Positions 59,464 through 64,000 of a DNA stretch of 64,000 nt are shown here, in pieces. The notes under the pieces were generated by a model that saw only the letters and a program-made list of their open reading frames with translations, ran no database searches and was not told the origin of the DNA. A program made the translations under genes and the position numbers. The stretch is from Umezawaea sp049997955. Its GTDB lineage: Bacteria; Actinomycetota; Actinomycetes; Mycobacteriales; Pseudonocardiaceae. The stretch is from the NCBI GenBank assembly GCA_049997955.1, contig JAEBDY010000018.1, positions 62,001-126,000 of the forward strand, given 5' to 3'. Numbering within the stretch: the stretch's first letter is position 1; each line of letters starts with the position of its first letter.

Positions 59464-60492
59464 TCACGCCGACTGGCGGACCACCAGGGTCGGCTCGAAC
59501 ACGACGGAGGTGACGCGGCGGTCCTGCCTGCCGATGCGGTCGAGCAGCAGGCGGGCCATCTCGGCGGCCATGTCCTCCACCGGCTGGCGGACGGTGGTGA
59601 GGGCGGGGCGGCTGGCGGTGGCGGCGCTGCTGTCGTCGAAGCCGATCACGGCGACGTCGTCGGGCACCCGGCGGCCGTGGTCGCGCAGCACGTGCAGCGC
59701 GCCCGCGGCCATGAGGTCGTTCGCGGCGAACACGCCGTCCACGTCCGGGTACTCGGTGAGCAGGCGTTCCATCGCGCGCTCACCGCTGTCCTGGGTGAAG
59801 TTGCCCTCCACGAACGGCGCCTCGGCGTTCCCGTGCCCGGTCCACGCCTCGCGGAACCCGGCGAGGCGCTCCTGGCTCGCGGGCACGTCCAGCGGGCCGG
59901 AGATGGTCGCGACGCGGCGGCAGCCCCGCGCCACGAGGTGGTCCACGGCCAGCCGCCCGCCTTCGCGGTGGGCGAGGTCGACGTAGCTGATCGGCAGCGG
60001 CCGGGTCGGCCGGGCGAACAGCACGGAGGGCACGTTCGCCGCGACGAGCATCGCGGGCAGCGGGTCCTCGGAGTGGATCGCGACGACGATCGCGCCGTCG
60101 GCGTTGCCCTGCCGCAGGTGGTCGACCACGTGCGCGCGGGTCTCCGGGGTGTCGGCGAACATCAGCAGCGGGTAGATGCCGCGCGGCCGCAGCGAGCTGA
60201 TGATTCCGCTGGCGACCCGGCCGAAGAACGGGTCCACGAGGATGTCGCCACCGGAGTCACCCGCACCGGAGACGACCAGCGCGATGGTGCCGGTGCGGCG
60301 GGTGACCAGTGAGCGGGCCGCCGTGTTGGGCGTGTAGCCCGTCTTGGCGATGGCCTTCCGCACGGTTTCCTGGATCGTCGGGTCGACGTTGCGGGTCGTG
60401 TTGATCACGCGCGACACCGTCGCCCGCGACACCCCCGCCACCCGTGCCACGTCCTCCAACGTGGGAGGACGTGCCTGGGACGCTGCGCTCAT
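59464..60492 (-). CDS. LacI-family repressor (CebR-like context)
   Basis: The 342-residue regulator has the LacI N-terminal helix-turn-helix (PTLEDVARVAGVSRATVSRVINTTRNVDPTIQETVRKAIAKTGYTPNTAARSLVTRRT) and a sugar-binding core. Three identical GGAGAGCGCTCTCC palindromes lie between it and the divergent GH3 gene, so it very probably represses both. Palindromes of this class resemble operators of cellobiose-responsive CebR. Ends 21 bases from the alcohol dehydrogenase stop. Confidence 0.92.
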   Translation of the reverse strand: MSAASQARPPTLEDVARVAGVSRATVSRVINTTRNVDPTIQETVRKAIAKTGYTPNTAARSLVTRRTGTIALVVSGAGDSGGDILVDPFFGRVASGIISSLRPRGIYPLLMFADTPETRAHVVDHLRQGNADGAIVVAIHSEDPLPAMLVAANVPSVLFARPTRPLPISYVDLAHREGGRLAVDHLVARGCRRVATISGPLDVPASQERLAGFREAWTGHGNAEAPFVEGNFTQDSGERAMERLLTEYPDVDGVFAANDLMAAGALHVLRDHGRRVPDDVAVIGFDDSSAATASRPALTTVRQPVEDMAAEMARLLLDRIGRQDRRVTSVVFEPTLVVRQSA

Positions 60493-60511
60493 GGAGGCTT
60501 TATAGCACGGC

Positions 60512-60525
60512 GGAGAGCGCTCTCC
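60512..60525. promoter_or_regulatory. LacI operator 1
   Basis: GGAGAGCGCTCTCC is a perfect 14-bp palindrome 20 bp upstream of the LacI start. It is identical to operators 2 and 3. Confidence 0.85.
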
Positions 60526-60609
60526 AGATCACGAACCGGTCGAGTCGGGAGCCGAACGCCGACGCCCGGTGCTCCGGTCGAACCCGTGGACACCGCCTTC
60601 CCCCACCGT

Positions 60610-60625
60610 TGGAGAGCGCTCTCCA
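60610..60625. promoter_or_regulatory. LacI operator 2
   Basis: The same palindrome with an extra matching T/A pair, near the centre of the divergent region. Confidence 0.85.
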
Positions 60626-60754
60626 CGGGTTTCTCCCTTATTGGCACGTTTCCCATCCGGGAACAACCCAATTCGCTGCCGATCCCACCATGAAGACCAG
60701 GTAGTCGACGTCACTTGACACGCACGACGCCGAGAGGCGAGGGTATTCCCATTC

Positions 60755-60768
60755 GGAGAGCGCTCTCC
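60755..60768. promoter_or_regulatory. LacI operator 3
   Basis: Same 14-bp palindrome, 26 bp before the GH3 start, where it can block transcription of the glucosidase gene. Confidence 0.85.
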
Positions 60769-60793
60769 AAATCACCCCAGGAGTGATCGCCCC

Positions 60794-63229
60794 ATGACGA
60801 CCACGCAGAAACCCGGCACGGGCACCGACCTCGACGCGCTCCTCGACCGGCTGACCCTCGCGGAGAAGATCCGCCTGCTGTCCGGCGGCGGCGCGTTCCG
60901 CGGTCAGGCCGAGGAGTCCATCGGTCTGCGGGCGATCGTGTTCTCCGACGGCCCGGTGGGCGTGCGCGGCGAGCGGTGGGACGAGCGCGACACGGCGCTG
61001 ACCCTGCCGTCGCCGACGGCGATGGCCGCGACCTGGGACGCCGACGTGGTGAGCGGGCTGGGCAGGCTGCTGGCCGCCGAGGCGCGGCGCAAGGGCGTGG
61101 ACGTGCTGCTCGCGCCGAACCTCAACCTGCACCGCTCCCCGTTGGGCGGCAGGCACTTCGAGTGCTTCTCCGAGGACCCCCTGCTGACCTCCCGGATCGG
61201 CGCCGCCTACGTCCGCGGCGTGCAGTCCGGCGGCGTCGCGGCGACCGCGAAGCACTACGTGGCCAACGAGTCGGAGACCGAACGGCTCACCCTGGACGCC
61301 CGCGTCGACGAGACGACGCTGCGTGAGGTGTACCTGGCGCCGTTCGAGGCGGCCGTGCGCGCGGGCGCGTGGGTGGTGATGTCGGCCTACAACGGCGTGA
61401 ACGGCACGTCGATGTCGGACAGCCCGCTGCTGGACGAGCCGCTGCGCGGCGAGTGGGGCTTCGACGGCGTCGTGGTGTCGGACTGGGGCGCGGTGCGCAC
61501 GGTCGAGTCGTCCACGGACCTCGCCATGCCCGGCCCCCATGAACTGCGGGCCGAACCGCTGGTCGATGCCGTGCGCCGCGGCGAGGTGCGGGAGTCGGAG
61601 ATCGACGACCGGCTGCGGCGGGTCCTGCTGCTGGCCAGGCGGGTGGGGGCACTCTCCCCCGACGCGGCGGTGGCGCCGCCCCGGATCACCCCGGACGAAT
61701 CGCGCGGCAGGCTGCGGCGGGCCGTCGCGGCGGGCGCGGTGCTGCTGCGCAACGACTCGGTGCTGCCGCTGGACCCCGCGGTGCTGACCCGCGTGGCCGT
61801 GCTGGGCCCGAACGCCGTGGACGCCCGCGTGCAGGGCGGCGGCAGCGCCGGGGTCTTCCCGGCCGCCGTGGTCTCCCCCGTCGACGGCATCCGCGCCGCG
61901 CTCGCGGGTCGGGCCGAGGTGGTGCACCGCACGGGCGCGGTGCTGCACACCCGGCCGACCCCGTTGCGGCCCGAGCACACCAGCGACCCGGTCACCGGCG
62001 AGCCCGGTGTGCTGGTGCGCTACCTGGACGCCGACGACGAGGTGGTCCACGCCGAGCACCGGCTCAGCGGCCGGATCCTGGACCCGTCGATCGACGTCGA
62101 CGCGGCCTTCGTCGAGGTCAGCGCGCTGCTGCGGCCGCCGTCGTCGGGTGACTGGCGGTTCGCCGTGGTCGGGCTCGGCGAGGTGCTGCTGGAGGTCGAC
62201 GGGCACGTGCTCGTGGACGAGCTGGTGGTGCCGGAGTCGGACGACCCGACGTACGTGCACGTCACGCCGTCGTTCCGCGAGGCGGTCTGGCCGGTCGAGG
62301 AGGGCCGCGAGGTGCTGGTGCGCGCCCGGCGGCGGATGGCGCCCGGCGCGGGCTACGCGGTGGCGCTGGCCGCCGACCCGCCGAGGGTGGACGAGGACGC
62401 CGAGCTGGCGGCGGCCGTGGAGCTGGCGCGCACGTCGGACGTCGCGGTCGTCGTGGTCGGCACCACGGACGAGATCGAGAGCGAGGGCTTCGACCGCACC
62501 ACGCTGGAGCTGCCCGGCAGGCAGGACGAGCTGGTGCGCGCCGTCGCCGCGGTGAACCCGCGCACGGTCGTGGTCGTCAACTCGGGCGGCCCGGTGGAAC
62601 TGCCGTGGCGCGACGAGGTCGCCGCCGTTCTGGTCACCTGGTTCCCCGGCCAGGAAGCCGGGGACGGGCTGGCCGACGTGCTGTTCGGCGCGGCGGAGCC
62701 CGGCGGGCGGCTGCCGACCACGTGGGCCGCGCGCACGGCCGACGTGCCGGTGCTGGACACGACCCCGGTCGACGGGGTGCTCGACTACACCGAGGGCACG
62801 CGCATCGGCTACCGGGCGTGGGCGGGCGGGCCGGTGGCGCCCGCGTACTGGTTCGGCCACGGCCTCGGCTACACGAACTGGACCTACGAGGGCTTCTCCG
62901 CCCGCGACAACGTCGACGCCGAAGCCGGGTTCGACGTGCGCGTGCGGATCCGCAACACCGGGTCGCGCGAGGGCCGCGAGGTCGTGCAGGTGTACCAGGC
63001 CGAGGGTGAGGACCGGCGGCTCGTCGGCTACGCCGCCGTGCGGGCCGCTCCCGGCGAGGCCGTGTGGGTGCGGGTGCCGATCGAGCCGGACGCGCTGCGG
63101 CGGTGGTCGCCGTCCGACCGAACGTGGCTCCCGGCGGCGGGCGCGATCACGCTGCTGGCCGGCCCGTCGGCAGGCGACCTGCCGCTGTCGGGACGGCTCA
63201 ACACCGCGTTCAGGTCGACTCGCGGATGA
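60794..63229 (+). CDS. GH3 beta-glucosidase with PA14-like insert
   Basis: The 811-residue enzyme would release glucose or other sugars from beta-linked oligosaccharides. The (beta/alpha)8 domain carries ATAKHYVANE (about 150) and the nucleophile D230 in GVVVSDWGAV. A PA14-like beta-sandwich appears inserted at about 410-530 (LVRYLDADDEVVHAEHRLSG... to DWRFAVVGLGEVLLEVDG). A second alpha/beta domain follows (VVVVGTTDEIESEGFDRTTLELPGRQDELV), then a fibronectin III-like end. There is no signal peptide, so it is cytoplasmic. ATG 60794 has AGGAG upstream. It is controlled by LacI operator 3. Confidence 0.92.
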   Translation: MTTTQKPGTGTDLDALLDRLTLAEKIRLLSGGGAFRGQAEESIGLRAIVFSDGPVGVRGERWDERDTALTLPSPTAMAATWDADVVSGLGRLLAAEARRKGVDVLLAPNLNLHRSPLGGRHFECFSEDPLLTSRIGAAYVRGVQSGGVAATAKHYVANESETERLTLDARVDETTLREVYLAPFEAAVRAGAWVVMSAYNGVNGTSMSDSPLLDEPLRGEWGFDGVVVSDWGAVRTVESSTDLAMPGPHELRAEPLVDAVRRGEVRESEIDDRLRRVLLLARRVGALSPDAAVAPPRITPDESRGRLRRAVAAGAVLLRNDSVLPLDPAVLTRVAVLGPNAVDARVQGGGSAGVFPAAVVSPVDGIRAALAGRAEVVHRTGAVLHTRPTPLRPEHTSDPVTGEPGVLVRYLDADDEVVHAEHRLSGRILDPSIDVDAAFVEVSALLRPPSSGDWRFAVVGLGEVLLEVDGHVLVDELVVPESDDPTYVHVTPSFREAVWPVEEGREVLVRARRRMAPGAGYAVALAADPPRVDEDAELAAAVELARTSDVAVVVVGTTDEIESEGFDRTTLELPGRQDELVRAVAAVNPRTVVVVNSGGPVELPWRDEVAAVLVTWFPGQEAGDGLADVLFGAAEPGGRLPTTWAARTADVPVLDTTPVDGVLDYTEGTRIGYRAWAGGPVAPAYWFGHGLGYTNWTYEGFSARDNVDAEAGFDVRVRIRNTGSREGREVVQVYQAEGEDRRLVGYAAVRAAPGEAVWVRVPIEPDALRRWSPSDRTWLPAAGAITLLAGPSAGDLPLSGRLNTAFRSTRG

Positions 63230-64000
63230 CCAGTTCGGGCCGGAACATGATCTGCTGGTGGGCGTGCGACTCGGGGTGGTCGCACTCCTCCACCAGCAAC
63301 CGGGCCGCCGTCCGTCCGATGTGGAGGGTCGGCTGGCGAACCGACGACAGCGGCACGGCGGCGTCGGCCGCGAACTCGATGTCGTCGTAGCCCAGCAGCG
63401 CGATGTCCTCCGGCACCCGGCGGCCGGTGCTCACCGCCGCGCGCAGCACGCCCAGCGCCAGCAGGTCGTTGGCGCAGAACACCGCCGTCGGGGCCACGCC
63501 GTCGTCGAACAGCGCCCGCGCGGCCTCGTACCCGTGACGTGCCTTGAGCGCGGGCACCTCGACGACGTCGACGACCACACCCGAACCGGCCACGGCGCGG
63601 CGCAGTCCGGAAAGCCTGTCCTTGCACTGCCGCAACGACAACGGCCCGGTGACGTAGGCGATCCGGCGGTGGCCCCGCTCCAGCAGGTGGGCTCCCGCCA
63701 GCTCACCGCCCGCCACGTCGTCCACGGCGACCGAGCAGCAGTCCACCCGCGGGTCGTGCCGGTCCACCAGCACGGTCGGGGTACCGCGGCGGCGCAGCGC
63801 GTCGAGCCGCTCCGACGTGGGCCCGACCGGGGTGATCAGCATCCCCCGAACCCGCTGCTCCTCCAGCAGTTGCAGGTACCGGTCCTCACGGGCCGCCTGC
63901 TCGTCGGAGTTGCACAGCACCAGCGCGTAGCCCAGTTCGGTCGCCACGTCCTCGATGCCCCTGGCGATGTCGTGGAAGAACGGGTTCGCCAGGTCCAGCA
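63210..64000 (-). CDS. LacI-family regulator, sugar-binding part (5' end outside window)
   Basis: The visible 263 residues are the effector-binding core of a LacI-type regulator (LDLANPFFHDIARGIEDVATELGYALVLCNSDEQAAREDRYLQLLEEQRVRGMLI). The helix-turn-helix lies beyond the right end. The stop overlaps the last 20 bases of the GH3 gene. It probably controls genes to the right of the window. Confidence 0.9.
   Translation of the reverse strand, partial: LDLANPFFHDIARGIEDVATELGYALVLCNSDEQAAREDRYLQLLEEQRVRGMLITPVGPTSERLDALRRRGTPTVLVDRHDPRVDCCSVAVDDVAGGELAGAHLLERGHRRIAYVTGPLSLRQCKDRLSGLRRAVAGSGVVVDVVEVPALKARHGYEAARALFDDGVAPTAVFCANDLLALGVLRAAVSTGRRVPEDIALLGYDDIEFAADAAVPLSSVRQPTLHIGRTAARLLVEECDHPESHAHQQIMFRPELVIREST

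Larger units (their letters stand above)
60493..60793. other. Divergent LacI/GH3 regulatory region
   Basis: This region of about 300 bases contains three LacI-type operators and no ORF I would support. Promoters for both genes should lie here. Confidence 0.6.

Noticed and set aside
60638..62860. 740-codon minus-strand ORF opposite the GH3 gene
   Set aside because: Shadow of the GH3 coding sequence; no domain, and it crosses the operator region.

Overview
This is high-GC actinomycete chromosome. Frequent GTG and TTG starts, stop/start-overlapping operons, a SARP regulator, a mycothiol-type DinB-like protein, a large LuxR ATPase and an NRPS fragment all fit. The gene set suggests Pseudonocardiales (Saccharothrix, Actinosynnema or Lentzea-like); that placement is inference. 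No rRNA, tRNA or CRISPR array was seen.

Layout. 1-5.1 kb is the edge of a secondary-metabolite locus: an NRPS condensation domain running off the left end, a divergent M20 carbamoylase-type amidase and a large SARP regulator. 7.1-17.1 kb is one tight five-gene operon: WGR-DUF4132 protein, MoxR-type AAA+ ATPase, DUF5682 protein, VWA protein and SWIM zinc-finger protein. It has the same domain order as the poorly understood E. coli yehI/yehLMPQ genes and is the best candidate here for a little-described system. 17.2-21.0 kb holds an FAD oxidoreductase and a DoxX-like membrane protein facing a DesK/NarL-type two-component pair, followed by a dead IS630 transposase.

21.6-26.8 kb has a DUF5937 ArsR-like regulator, a secreted I36 inhibitor-like protein, a small membrane protein and a large LuxR ATPase regulator. 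27.0-31.7 kb is a complete branched-chain-amino-acid-type ABC importer (livGFHMK order). After it come a secreted cutinase closely resembling PET-hydrolysing cutinases and a CBM2-FN3 protein with an unassigned catalytic domain. 35.0-39.7 kb contains an ATP-grasp-like protein, two small proteins and a rifamycin phosphotransferase (rph) whose promoter region carries a match to the rifamycin-associated element. 41.0-44.3 kb has a P450/ferredoxin pair and a PanE-like reductase controlled by a divergent TetR with two clear operators.

44.4-52.4 kb is rich in signalling and surface proteins: an OmpR-type two-component system, an orphan ABC-2-like permease with a DUF1349 ectodomain, a trypsin-like protease, a DUF4352-like lipoprotein, and a three-gene cassette of histidine kinase, degenerate sensor and NarL regulator. 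52.5-57.7 kb is a catabolic island (AtuA/DUF1446, DUF4387, AbrB-like permease, MFS transporter, FCD-GntR) with a shared palindromic operator. 57.7-59.4 kb is a TetR/zinc alcohol dehydrogenase pair. 59.5-64 kb is a LacI/GH3 glucosidase locus with three identical 14-bp palindromes and a second LacI regulator cut by the right end.
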